Positions 9,943 through 18,270 of a DNA stretch of 64,000 nucleotides are shown piece after piece. The stretch is from DATAWK01 sp036267255 (GTDB lineage: Bacteria > Acidobacteriota > Terriglobia > Terriglobales > Acidobacteriaceae), in the NCBI GenBank assembly GCA_036267255.1, contig DATAWK010000041.1, forward strand, positions 558,001-622,000, in the 5' to 3' direction. The notes under the pieces were generated by a model that worked only from the letters and a program-made list of their open reading frames with translations, was not told the origin of the DNA and searched no databases. The stretch's first letter is position 1, and each line of letters opens with the position of its first letter. The position numbers and the translations under genes were made by a program.

Positions 9943-10119
9943 AGGACAGTAGAGGAGATACACTCCTGGTGGTTTTCATACCCGGGTTGTCAATTCGAAC
10001 GCTATATTGGGCATAGCGCCATTGTTCTGATCGCTGGGAGTCTGTCGCCTCCGCGCAAAGAGTTGCCTGGCAGCAGGGGTTTATTGACTGGGTAACTTAC
10101 TTTCTAAGGGAAAATATTG

Positions 10120-12291
10120 ATGCCTGGTGCGAACGCTTGCTGCAAGTTTTCAAAGCTACGTAATACCCGATGGTTCCGTCTGGCCAGAATCCTCAACGTT
10201 TTCCAGCTTTGTACCGGAATGACGCTGCTGCTCGTAGCAAGCCCGCTGGCCAGGGCAGCCGAGACTCCTTCCGCTTCAGACACATTTCAAAACACGTTGA
10301 TGCCGGAGCCGTCGTCTCTTGTTGTACAGCCTGGAGCTTTTACGATTGACTCCACACTGACATCGGGATTTACCGGAGTCCATGACAACGTACTGCAGCA
10401 AGCCACGACACGTGCGTTGAACCAGTTGGAGTATGCGACCGGCGTCGCCATGAACAAAAGCTTCGCGACCGATCCGTCCACCGCAAAACTTCAAATCCGG
10501 GTTAGCCGTGCAGCGGAGGCGGTGCAGTCGCTCGACGAGGACGAATCCTATACGTTGAGTGTTTCACCGGATCACATCGTTCTCCAGGCCCCAACCGATC
10601 TGGGCGCCATGCACGGTCTGCAGACCTTGCTCCAGTTGGTGCAGCAGCATCCGGATGGTTATGTTGTGCCAGCGGTCAGGATTGCGGATACGCCACGCTT
10701 TGCATGGCGGGGCTTGATGATCGATTGCGGACGGCATTTTGAACCGGTGCCGGTGATTCTGCGCACATTGGACGGCATGGCAGCGGTCAAGCTGAATGTT
10801 TTCCACTGGCACCTCACGGAAGACCAGGGATTTCGCGTTCAGAGTCTGCGCTTTCCCAGGCTTACGGGCATGGGCTCCGACGGGTTGTATTACACGCAGG
10901 ATCAGGTGCGCCAGGTCGTTGCCTATGCGCATTCGCGTGGCATTCGCGTGGTGCCGGAGTTCGACATGCCCGGGCACATGACCAGCTGGTTTGTCGGTTA
11001 TCCCGATCTGGCCAGCGGTCCGGGACCTTATCAAGTGCAGCGCCGCTTCGGAGTGCATGATCCCGCCATGGATCCCACACGCGAGAGCACATATAAATTT
11101 CTCGATGCATTTCTCGGCGAGATGGCCGGGCTGTTTCCGGACGCCTACATGCACATTGGAGGCGACGAGAGCAATGGTAAGCAATGGATGGCGAACCCGC
11201 GAATTCGTGCCTTCATGCGGGTGCATGGAATCAAGGATGCAGCCGGTCTGCAGGTCTACTTCAATCAGCGTCTTCTCAAGATACTGACCAAGTATCACAA
11301 GCACATGGTGGGTTGGGATGAGATCCTTGCCCCCGGGCTGCCCAAGGATATCGTTGTGCAGTCATGGCGCGGCGTAGCATCGCTCAGCAAGGGAGCCAAG
11401 GAAGGGTATCAGGGAATTCTTTCTGCGCCCTACTATCTGGATGGCATGAAGAGTGCCGGAGAGCATTATCTGGCCGATCCGATCCCGGCGGATTCTGATT
11501 TGACGCTAAGTCAACGCAAGCTGATCCTTGGCGGTGAGGTATGCATGTGGGGTGAACAGATTTCTCCCCAGACGATCGATTCGCGCATCTGGCCGCGTAC
11601 GGCAGCCATTGCGGAGCGCTTCTGGTCTCCGGCAAACATACGCGACGTCAATGACATGTATCGGCGCTTGCGTGTGATGTCGCTGCGTCTGGATGGGCTG
11701 GGCCTGCAGCAAATCTCCGGTCCACAGCGCGCGCAGCGCCAGCTGACGGGAGAAGTCCATTCGCCGGAGTTCAGCGTACTGGCTTCTGTTCTGGAACCGG
11801 TCAGCTTTGGCGACCGCTATCAGTTCCAGCACACAGACCAGTTGACGCCGCTCGATCTGCTGGTCGATGCCATAGTGCCGGACCCGCCGTCGAAGCACGA
11901 TTTCGCGCAAACAGTGCAGGAGCTTCTGGCAAATGCGCCGGGGCAGGAACAGCGGCAGGCGGATCTGGCAAAGCTCTTTGAAAGCTGGCAAAACACGGCA
12001 CCGCAACTGGGGATTTTAATGCAACAGTCGCCCCGGCTAGCTGGAGACGCATCGCGAGCGCAGCAACTGGCGCGGTTGGGCGCCATTGGAATGGATGCAC
12101 TGCATCATTGGCAGTCTCACACCACGGCACCGGGAGGTTGGCAACAGACAGAACTTGCTGAACTCGCCAAGATTCAGCAACAAAAAAGCCTGGTGCGGTT
12201 TACCGTCCTGGAGCCATTGCGGGAACTGGTGATGGCTGCCAGCAGCGGTGGAACTGCAACGCCCGACGCCCAAGACAACGCTGGAAACTAG
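10120..12291 (+). CDS. Secreted beta-N-acetylhexosaminidase, GH20
   Basis: Hydrolyses terminal GlcNAc/GalNAc from glycans by substrate-assisted catalysis, outside the cytoplasm. About 723 residues: a signal-anchor-like N-terminus (a basic stretch, then LLLVASPLARA), an N-terminal GH20b domain with MPEPSSLVVQPG, and the GH20 barrel from WRGLMIDCGRHF to about residue 510. The catalytic Asp-Glu pair is in HIGGDESNGKQW, residues about 349-350, and the upstream FHWHLTEDQGFR and PEFDMPGHMTSW motifs are intact. ATG 10120 is preferred over the TTG one codon upstream; an AAGGG lies about 9 nt before it. A non-catalytic C-terminal region of about 200 residues follows the barrel. Confidence 0.9.
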   Translation: MPGANACCKFSKLRNTRWFRLARILNVFQLCTGMTLLLVASPLARAAETPSASDTFQNTLMPEPSSLVVQPGAFTIDSTLTSGFTGVHDNVLQQATTRALNQLEYATGVAMNKSFATDPSTAKLQIRVSRAAEAVQSLDEDESYTLSVSPDHIVLQAPTDLGAMHGLQTLLQLVQQHPDGYVVPAVRIADTPRFAWRGLMIDCGRHFEPVPVILRTLDGMAAVKLNVFHWHLTEDQGFRVQSLRFPRLTGMGSDGLYYTQDQVRQVVAYAHSRGIRVVPEFDMPGHMTSWFVGYPDLASGPGPYQVQRRFGVHDPAMDPTRESTYKFLDAFLGEMAGLFPDAYMHIGGDESNGKQWMANPRIRAFMRVHGIKDAAGLQVYFNQRLLKILTKYHKHMVGWDEILAPGLPKDIVVQSWRGVASLSKGAKEGYQGILSAPYYLDGMKSAGEHYLADPIPADSDLTLSQRKLILGGEVCMWGEQISPQTIDSRIWPRTAAIAERFWSPANIRDVNDMYRRLRVMSLRLDGLGLQQISGPQRAQRQLTGEVHSPEFSVLASVLEPVSFGDRYQFQHTDQLTPLDLLVDAIVPDPPSKHDFAQTVQELLANAPGQEQRQADLAKLFESWQNTAPQLGILMQQSPRLAGDASRAQQLARLGAIGMDALHHWQSHTTAPGGWQQTELAELAKIQQQKSLVRFTVLEPLRELVMAASSGGTATPDAQDNAGN

Positions 12292-12315
12292 TCGCTACTG
12301 GAAAATGCAGGACAT

Positions 12316-13677
12316 TTAGAAATTCACGCGTGCCGTAATTGTCAAAGATTGCGTCATCACACGGACGTGCGTGTGATCATATTCTCCGGCCAGTAAGGTA
12401 CTTTGCTCAACGTTCTGCGAAGCAGGCAACTGTACCTGGTAAGCCAAGTCCCAATGCAGGTGTCCGCGATTCCATCCACCTCCAGCCGCAAGTGAGTTGC
12501 GTAGGATTGCCGCTGTCAATGGAGTTAACGTTGCACTCGGCACTGGGTTCGACATGTAGACATAGCCGGCACGTGCAGTCCATCCTGGTGCTACAGGCAT
12601 CTCGGCCCCCATGCGGAAAACGCCTTGATCGCGCCAATGCAACGGAACATCATCCCGGAGAGCACTTGCTCCGACGACGCTGTTGATGGTGGCGTTGGTT
12701 CCCATGGTCAGTTTGACAGGCAGTTGCTGGAATGCTCCACTCCAATCGACCCAGTCGCCTTCGAATGTCCATTGCATTCGATGGCTTGCCTGCCACGAGA
12801 GGCCTGCCGCTACGGCCTGCGGTAAGTGATTGTCAACTTCGGCCTGATAGTGGAATATCGGGTCTGCAACGATCCCCAAAGCGGCAAACTGTGCCGATGC
12901 GCTACCCGAAGCGTCTCCATGACTCTGCACAAATGTTGCGCTCTTCCACGCCACACCGAGCCGCACCCTGCTCAGAGGTTGCCATTGCACGCCTGCGCTG
13001 CCATCCCAGCCAAAGCCGCGCGTATGCAGATCCAGAAGTACCTTCAACCCAGCGAGTTGCGGCTGCTGTTGAAAGATGTAGGGAGCGTTCAACGTATTCG
13101 TGTTGTAGACCAGCCCCACGGAGGAGCCTACGGCCCATTTGGAATTTACGGTCCACGCCAATCCGACGGAGGAACGCATCGCAAGTATCTGTGACTCATT
13201 TTTCTGCAATCCGTAACTGGCTCCCGCGGTTCCGGGAGGGTCTACATATCGCCAATCGGCACGCATCAACATTTCTGGAGTGATGGCCACGGCCCCTTTC
13301 CAATGACTTGAACCCAAAGAGATTCCAAAAGCGCCATAAGGCAAAGCGCCCGCGTTTCCACTGAGCTGGCCGGTTTGGTCCACAGAGTTTTGAAATGATC
13401 CGGACGCCAACATTCCAACTCCGCTCACGTCGAGCACCCGCGTGCGGATTCCCGCTAGACCTGCAGGGTTTCCCTGCATGGCTTCGAGTGGCTCACCCTG
13501 CGCTGCAACCATCGTTCCGCCACGGCCGACAGCGGCTGCACTGAGACCGTTGCCAAATGCTCCAGCAGACTGCGCAAACGTATTTGCTGCCGCAACCCAG
13601 AACAGTCCGCAAACAATGGCAACAGGGAATAGAAAAACCTGTATTTTTCGGTTATTGGATAGGACTTTGATGAACAC
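12316..13677 (-). CDS. FadL/OmpP1-like outer-membrane protein
   Basis: A 453-residue predicted outer-membrane beta-barrel of the FadL/TodX transport family, for uptake of hydrophobic molecules. A signal peptide ends near ANTFAQS; the mature N-terminus has the family hatch signature with SAAAVGRGGTMVA and a NPAGLAGI motif (FadL NPA). Many alternating strands follow (YGAFGISLGSSHWKGAV, GVQWQPLSRVRLGVAWKS), and it ends in an aromatic-rich strand SLTITARVNF with terminal Phe, as expected for BAM recognition. GTG start: GGGAG lies 4 nt before it, and no in-frame ATG exists nearby. It converges on the GH20 gene with only 24 nt between stops. Confidence 0.78.
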   Translation of the reverse strand: MFIKVLSNNRKIQVFLFPVAIVCGLFWVAAANTFAQSAGAFGNGLSAAAVGRGGTMVAAQGEPLEAMQGNPAGLAGIRTRVLDVSGVGMLASGSFQNSVDQTGQLSGNAGALPYGAFGISLGSSHWKGAVAITPEMLMRADWRYVDPPGTAGASYGLQKNESQILAMRSSVGLAWTVNSKWAVGSSVGLVYNTNTLNAPYIFQQQPQLAGLKVLLDLHTRGFGWDGSAGVQWQPLSRVRLGVAWKSATFVQSHGDASGSASAQFAALGIVADPIFHYQAEVDNHLPQAVAAGLSWQASHRMQWTFEGDWVDWSGAFQQLPVKLTMGTNATINSVVGASALRDDVPLHWRDQGVFRMGAEMPVAPGWTARAGYVYMSNPVPSATLTPLTAAILRNSLAAGGGWNRGHLHWDLAYQVQLPASQNVEQSTLLAGEYDHTHVRVMTQSLTITARVNF

Positions 13678-13681
13678 AATT

Positions 13682-13715
13682 CTCCCGTTCTCTCTGTCTT
13701 ATCGTCGAACGGGAG
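13682..13715 (-). promoter_or_regulatory. Hairpin covering the ribosome-binding site of the FadL-like gene
   Basis: Read on the minus strand, CTCCCGTTC pairs perfectly with GAACGGGAG (9 bp) around a 16-nt loop, and the second arm contains the GGGAG that serves as Shine-Dalgarno for the GTG start at 13677. Such a stem could limit translation until it melts or is bound. Regulation is inferred; only the complementarity is seen. Confidence 0.4.
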
Positions 13716-13911
13716 CCTTACTTGAAAGCAAGACGCTGAAAATCCAACGTCTGCTTTTACTTCCCAAAATGGTTGGCTCGAACAGACGATGAAACGCGCG
13801 CAGGCCAAAACAATAAACTCAATGGCTTACGAGCATCGTTTAAGAAGCTTTGCCGTTGCGCGGGAATGGATAGCCCAGTATCAGGCCATGCGAGTGCGCT
13901 AAAATCTGCAT

Positions 13912-15195
13912 ATGGCTACCGATCGTATGCGCCTGCCGCTTGAGCAGGCTGACCCTGATATCTACGCTGCTATCCAGCAGGAAGTGCATCGCCAGCACGA
14001 TGGTCTGGAGATGATTGCCTCAGAAAATTTTGTCAGTGAAGCAGTGCTGGAAGCAGCCGGTTCAGTCTTCACCAATAAATACGCCGAGGGCTATCCAGGC
14101 AAGCGTTATTATGGTGGTTGCGAGTTTGCCGATGTCGTTGAGAATCTTGCTCGCGACCGCGCCAGGCGGTTATTTGGCGCTGAGCACGTTAACGTGCAGC
14201 CCCACTCCGGCTCCCAGGCCAATGCCGCGGCGTATTCGGCGCTGCTCAATCCAGGAGATACGATTCTTGGCCTCGATCTGGCCCACGGCGGTCATCTGAC
14301 GCATGGGCATAAGCTGAATTTTTCCGGCAAGCTGTATCGCGTGGCTAGCTACGGTGTCAGCAAGGCCACCGAGACCATCGATTACGACGAGCTGGAGCAG
14401 ATTGCCGAGCGCGAGAAGCCGAAGATGATTATCGGTGGTGGCAGCGCGTATGCACGCATTCTGGATTTTCCGCGCATGCGCGCTATCGCGGACAAAGTAG
14501 GCGCCTATCTGGTTGTGGATATGGCGCACATATCCGGTTTAGTGGCGGGTGGGGTGCATCCGTCGCCAGTGCCTCATGCACATATTGTCACCACGACGAC
14601 GCACAAAACGTTGCGTGGCCCTCGCGCAGGCCTGATCCTCTGCCAGCAGGAGTTTGCGGCCGCCGTCGACAAGAACGTCTTTCCCGGCCATCAGGGTGGG
14701 CCATTGGTGCATATTATCGCGGCCAAGGCTGTGGCCTTTAAAGAGGCATTGCAGCCGGAGTTTCATGACTATGCCGAGCAGATTGTTGTCAATGCGCGGG
14801 TGCTGGCAGAAACCTTGATGTCGGAAGGCTTTCGCGTCGTTTCCGGTGGCACGGACACCCATTTGATGCTGGTCGATGTCTTTTCCAAGGGCATGCTGGG
14901 GAGCGAGGCGGAACGCGCCTTGGGTGAGGCGGGCATCACCGTCAACAAGAATGCGATTCCGTTTGATGTGAACCCTCCGCTCAAGCCGAGCGGCATCCGC
15001 ATCGGCACTCCGGCGTTGACCACGCGCGGCATGCGCGAACCGGAGATGCGGATCATTGGCCGCTGGATCGCGCAGGTACTCGAACATCGCAACAATCTGC
15101 AATGGCTGACGCGCACGCGTGCCGATGTAGTAGAACTTGCGGAACAGTTCCCGCTCTACGGCTGGTTGCGCGAGTCGGCTGCGGCTGTGCGATAG
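13912..15195 (+). CDS. glyA: Serine hydroxymethyltransferase
   Basis: PLP enzyme converting serine and tetrahydrofolate to glycine and 5,10-methylene-THF. The 427-residue protein is full length: MIASENFVSEAVLEAAGS near the N-terminus, the YPGKRYYGG block, VNVQPHSGSQANAAA, and the PLP-lysine motif TTTTHKTLRGPR near residue 230. The C-terminal domain has the usual TNKNAIPFD-type segment (here TVNKNAIPFD) and GIRIGTPALTTRGM. No ribosome-binding site is evident before the ATG, as for several genes here. It is followed by the oppositely oriented RNase P RNA. Confidence 0.96.
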   Translation: MATDRMRLPLEQADPDIYAAIQQEVHRQHDGLEMIASENFVSEAVLEAAGSVFTNKYAEGYPGKRYYGGCEFADVVENLARDRARRLFGAEHVNVQPHSGSQANAAAYSALLNPGDTILGLDLAHGGHLTHGHKLNFSGKLYRVASYGVSKATETIDYDELEQIAEREKPKMIIGGGSAYARILDFPRMRAIADKVGAYLVVDMAHISGLVAGGVHPSPVPHAHIVTTTTHKTLRGPRAGLILCQQEFAAAVDKNVFPGHQGGPLVHIIAAKAVAFKEALQPEFHDYAEQIVVNARVLAETLMSEGFRVVSGGTDTHLMLVDVFSKGMLGSEAERALGEAGITVNKNAIPFDVNPPLKPSGIRIGTPALTTRGMREPEMRIIGRWIAQVLEHRNNLQWLTRTRADVVELAEQFPLYGWLRESAAAVR

Positions 15196-15266
15196 TTCGC
15201 TACGTTCATCGCAGGCGTAATTCTTGCTGAATAATTTATTTGGCCGCTTAGACGGGAAATGAAGGA

Positions 15267-15298
15267 GGCCCCGGACGAGAGTTTCCTTGTCCGGGGCC
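15267..15298. terminator. Strong 10-bp hairpin between glyA and rnpB
   Basis: GGCCCCGGAC (15267-15276) and GTCCGGGGCC (15289-15298) form a perfect 10-bp GC-rich stem with a 12-nt loop, lying just beyond the mature 3' end of rnpB and in the glyA downstream region. On the minus strand it is followed by TCCTTCATTT, a weak T-rich tract. It probably ends rnpB transcription and may also stop glyA read-through. Confidence 0.65.
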
Positions 15299-15302
15299 AC
15301 AT

Positions 15303-15701
15303 GGCAAGCGAGCCTGTAAGCCGAATTCTGTCGAGGACGATCATTCCTCTAGGCGACGCATTACTGCGTACGCTCGTCAGCGACCTACCCGAAGGTCTGG
15401 CGCACCGGGCCAGCACGCTGCCCTGGCCGAAGCCACAGCATTCCTTCCTATTTGGTCTTGCTCCGTGTGGGGTTTACCCTGCCTCCGACTTTACAGCCGG
15501 AGCGGTGCGCTCTTACCGCACCTTTTCACCCTTACCGGGCCCTTGCGGACCAGGCGGTATATTCTCTGTGGCACTGGCCGTCCCGGAGCCTTGACGCTCC
15601 GGTCCCGGACGTTATCCGGCACACTGCCCTGCGGAGTTCGGACTTTCCTCCCCCGAAGTTGCCTTGCGGCACTCCGGCAGCGATCGCCCAGCTTGCTTAC
15701 C
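15303..15701 (-). ncRNA. rnpB: RNase P RNA (bacterial class A)
   Basis: The catalytic RNA that removes 5' leaders from tRNA precursors. On the minus strand the conserved core is intact: GAGGAAAGTCCGAACTCC followed by GCAGGGCAG near the 5' end (CR I), the GGGTGAAAAGGTGCGGTAAG and AGCGCACCG block (P8-P9/J11-12), GGTAAACCCCACACGGAGCA, a further AGGAATG segment, and the 3' CGACAGAATTCGGCTTACAG. The ends were set by the P1 helix: GGTAAGCAAGC at the 5' end pairs with GCTCGCTTGCC at the 3' end with G-U wobbles. About 399 nt, normal for class A. Confidence 0.95.
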
Positions 15702-15708
15702 AAGTACC

Positions 15709-15714
15709 ATCGTA
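15709..15714 (-). promoter_or_regulatory. Possible -10 element of rnpB
   Basis: TACGAT on the minus strand lies 7 nt before the inferred 5' end of rnpB, the expected -10 spacing. No good -35 hexamer is visible at the right distance, so this is tentative. Confidence 0.3.
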
Positions 15715-15801
15715 CCCCAGCGCAGAGCACGGGGCGAACATAGAAAATCCACGGATTGTTTCTGTGCGTTGATATGCTGAGTATGTCGCGGGATTATCAC
15801 C

Positions 15802-15829
15802 TCCAGAGAAGCTCCTCTGGAATATTTTT
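15802..15829 (+). terminator. Leader hairpin with T-run before the UDP-sugar epimerase gene
   Basis: TCCAGAG (15802-15808) and CTCTGGA (15815-15821) form a 7-bp stem with a 6-nt loop, followed at once by ATATTTTTG. It looks like a small intrinsic terminator placed about 28 nt before the start codon at 15858, in the 5' leader of the polysaccharide genes. Attenuation is an inference. Confidence 0.42.
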
Positions 15830-15857
15830 GAGCTGCAGGAAGGCCGGGAGTAAGAAT

Positions 15858-16817
15858 ATGGCGGTTTATCTGGTTACAGGGGCTGCAGGCTTTATCGGTT
15901 CCTGGATTACGCATGCACTGGTCGAACGTAGCGATACCGTGCGCGCACTCGACAACTTTGCCACAGGCAAGCGCGAAAATCTGACGGGTGTGCAGGGAAA
16001 GGTTGAAATTCTCGAAGCCGATCTGCGTGATGCCGAGGCCATGAACAAGGCCTGCGTGGGTGTTCACGCGATCTTTCACCAGGGTGCGCTGCCCTCTGTG
16101 CCGCTTTCGATCAAAGACCCGCGCACCAGCCACACGGCCAACATTGACGGTACTTTCAACTTGCTGGAAGCCGCGCGTGCCGCTGGCGTCCAGCGTATTG
16201 TGTATGCGGCTTCGTCGTCGGCTTATGGAAACAAGAACCCGCTGCCGCAGAAGGAATCGATGCCGCCCGGCCCCATCTCGCCCTATGCCGTGCAAAAGCT
16301 GGTAGGCGAGTTGTATCTGCGCAGCTATTGGGATGTGTTTGGTCTGGAAACAGTCGCGCTGCGCTACTTCAACATCTTCGGGCCACGACAGGCGCCGGAT
16401 TCGCCCTATAGCGGCGTGATGGCGAAGTTTATCCGTATGATGATCGAAAACGACCAGCCGGTGATCTTCGGCGATGGATTACAGAGCCGTGACTTTACCT
16501 ACATTGAAAACGTAGTACAAGCCAATCTGAAGGCTGCAGCGGCGCCGGCAGAAAAAGTTTCCGGGCGCGTCTTCAATATTGCCTGTGGAGAGCCCCACAC
16601 GCTGAACGAGACCTACCAATTACTGGCAGAGATGTTGAACTACAAGAACCCGCCGCAGTATGGGCCGCCGCGCGAAGGTGACATTCAGCATTCGTATGCG
16701 GACATCTCTGCCGCGCGCGAGGCACTCGGCTACGATCCGAAGGTGGATTTTGTCGAAGGTCTGCGCCGCACCGTCGCGTGGTATCGTGAACAGCACCGCG
16801 TGAAGGCGACGGCATGA
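15858..16817 (+). CDS. UDP-N-acetylhexosamine 4-epimerase (WbpP/TviC-like extended SDR)
   Basis: An extended short-chain dehydrogenase that most likely interconverts UDP-GlcNAc and UDP-GalNAc (or a uronic form). The Rossmann motif is TGAAGFIGS, the catalytic serine region YAASSSAYGN and the Tyr-Lys pair SPYAVQKLVGE; RYFNIFGPRQAPDSPYSGVMAKFI and SRDFTYIENVV are typical of WbpP/TviC-type epimerases. ATG 15858 is chosen over upstream in-frame starts because GGGAG lies 7 nt before it and the Rossmann strand starts directly after. The stop overlaps the start of the next gene (ATGA), so the two enzymes are translationally coupled and likely act in sequence. Confidence 0.85.
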   Translation: MAVYLVTGAAGFIGSWITHALVERSDTVRALDNFATGKRENLTGVQGKVEILEADLRDAEAMNKACVGVHAIFHQGALPSVPLSIKDPRTSHTANIDGTFNLLEAARAAGVQRIVYAASSSAYGNKNPLPQKESMPPGPISPYAVQKLVGELYLRSYWDVFGLETVALRYFNIFGPRQAPDSPYSGVMAKFIRMMIENDQPVIFGDGLQSRDFTYIENVVQANLKAAAAPAEKVSGRVFNIACGEPHTLNETYQLLAEMLNYKNPPQYGPPREGDIQHSYADISAAREALGYDPKVDFVEGLRRTVAWYREQHRVKATA

Positions 16818-18163
16818 ATCCAGCGCAGCTCACAAAAGCAACGGCGCCTGCCGCTTGGCAACATCGGCTGGAAAAACGCGAACTGCAGATCGGCATCATC
16901 GGTCTGGGCTATGTCGGCCTGCCGCTGGCTTTGCTGTTTAGCACGGAACGGTTTCGCGTTGTCGGCTTCGACATCGACAGCAATAAAGTCGACAAGCTGA
17001 ACGCAGGACAGTCCTATATCTATCGCATCGAGCCGGAGCACATCCAGGCTGCGCAAAAGAACGGCCTGCGCGCGACCAGCGACTTTTCCGAGATCGCGAC
17101 CGTCGATGCCGTGTTGATCTGCGTGCCGACACCGCTTTCCGAACATCGCACACCGGACATGAGCTACATCGTCTCCACCATGGAGAAGATTGCGCCGCAT
17201 CTGCGCTCCGGACAATTGCTTGTTCTGGAAAGCACCACGTATCCGGGAACGACTGCAGAGATCGTGGTGCCTGCCATTGAGAACGCAGGCAATGTGAAGG
17301 CTGTGCGTGAACCGGGGCAAGCCGGTGTCTACGTGGCTTTTTCGCCGGAGCGCGAAGATCCGGGCAACACGCGCGTTGCTCGTCGGGACATTCCCAAGGT
17401 TGTCGGAGGTCTGGATGCCACGGCCACCGAGATGGCTGCTGGCCTGTACAACAGCATCTTTGACCGCGTGGTGCGCGTCTCCAGCCCGGCAGCAGCGGAA
17501 ATGACGAAGCTGCTGGAGAATATTTATCGTTGCGTGAACATCGCGCTGGTCAATGAGCTGAAGCTGCTCTGTCTGCGCATGGGGTTGGACATCTGGGAGA
17601 TCATCGATGCGGCGGCGACCAAGCCCTTTGGCTTCCAGCCATTTTATCCGGGGCCTGGACTGGGCGGACATTGCATTCCAATTGATCCGTTCTATCTGAG
17701 CTGGAAGGCCAAGGAGTACGACTTCGCCACGCGCTTTATCGAGCTGGCTGGCGAAGTGAATGAAGCGATGCCGTATCACGTCATTCAGTCGGTGATGCAC
17801 GCGCTGAATCGTGAACGGAAGCCGCTGCGCGGCTCCAGGGTACTGGTGCTGGGCGTGGCGTATAAACGCGATGTCGACGATCTGCGCGAATCACCCGCGT
17901 TGACGATCATAGAAACCTTGCAGCGCGAAGGCGCCGAGGTCAGTTACAACGACCCGTTCTTTGCCAGGGTCGGAAACGGGCGACACTACCATCTGAACAT
18001 GACAAGTACGCCGCTGGATCGCATACCGGAGTTTGACTGCGTACTGATCGTGACCGACCACACGGCATACGACTACAAAAGGATTGTTACCGAGGCGCAA
18101 CTGGTGGTGGATTCCCGCAACGCCACGCGTGGAATTGATTCGCCGAAGATTGTGCGCTGCTAG
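16814..18163 (+). CDS. UDP-N-acetyl-hexosamine 6-dehydrogenase (WbpO/VipA family)
   Basis: NAD-dependent four-electron oxidation of C6 of a UDP-HexNAc to the uronic acid, in the cytoplasm. The 449-residue protein has the N-terminal Rossmann motif IIGLGYVGLPLA, the GFDIDSNKVDKLN segment, VLICVPTPLSEHRTPD, ESTTYPGTT, FSPEREDPGN, the active-site cysteine in GPGLGGHCIPIDPFYLSWKA (residues around the GGHCIP motif), and the C-terminal VLVLGVAYKRDVDDLRESPA. Together with the coupled epimerase just upstream it would make UDP-GalNAcA (WbpP/WbpO logic). The choice between GalNAc and ManNAc substrates cannot be made with certainty by eye. Confidence 0.86.
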   Translation: MNPAQLTKATAPAAWQHRLEKRELQIGIIGLGYVGLPLALLFSTERFRVVGFDIDSNKVDKLNAGQSYIYRIEPEHIQAAQKNGLRATSDFSEIATVDAVLICVPTPLSEHRTPDMSYIVSTMEKIAPHLRSGQLLVLESTTYPGTTAEIVVPAIENAGNVKAVREPGQAGVYVAFSPEREDPGNTRVARRDIPKVVGGLDATATEMAAGLYNSIFDRVVRVSSPAAAEMTKLLENIYRCVNIALVNELKLLCLRMGLDIWEIIDAAATKPFGFQPFYPGPGLGGHCIPIDPFYLSWKAKEYDFATRFIELAGEVNEAMPYHVIQSVMHALNRERKPLRGSRVLVLGVAYKRDVDDLRESPALTIIETLQREGAEVSYNDPFFARVGNGRHYHLNMTSTPLDRIPEFDCVLIVTDHTAYDYKRIVTEAQLVVDSRNATRGIDSPKIVRC

Positions 18164-18270
18164 GCGAGATTTCCAGTGCTGGCGAATTCCAATTGACCTC
18201 GGAGGCCCGCGAACCGCACACTGACAGAAACGACTGGGTGTAAGCCAACCCGTTCCCCCTGGGTGTTGGA

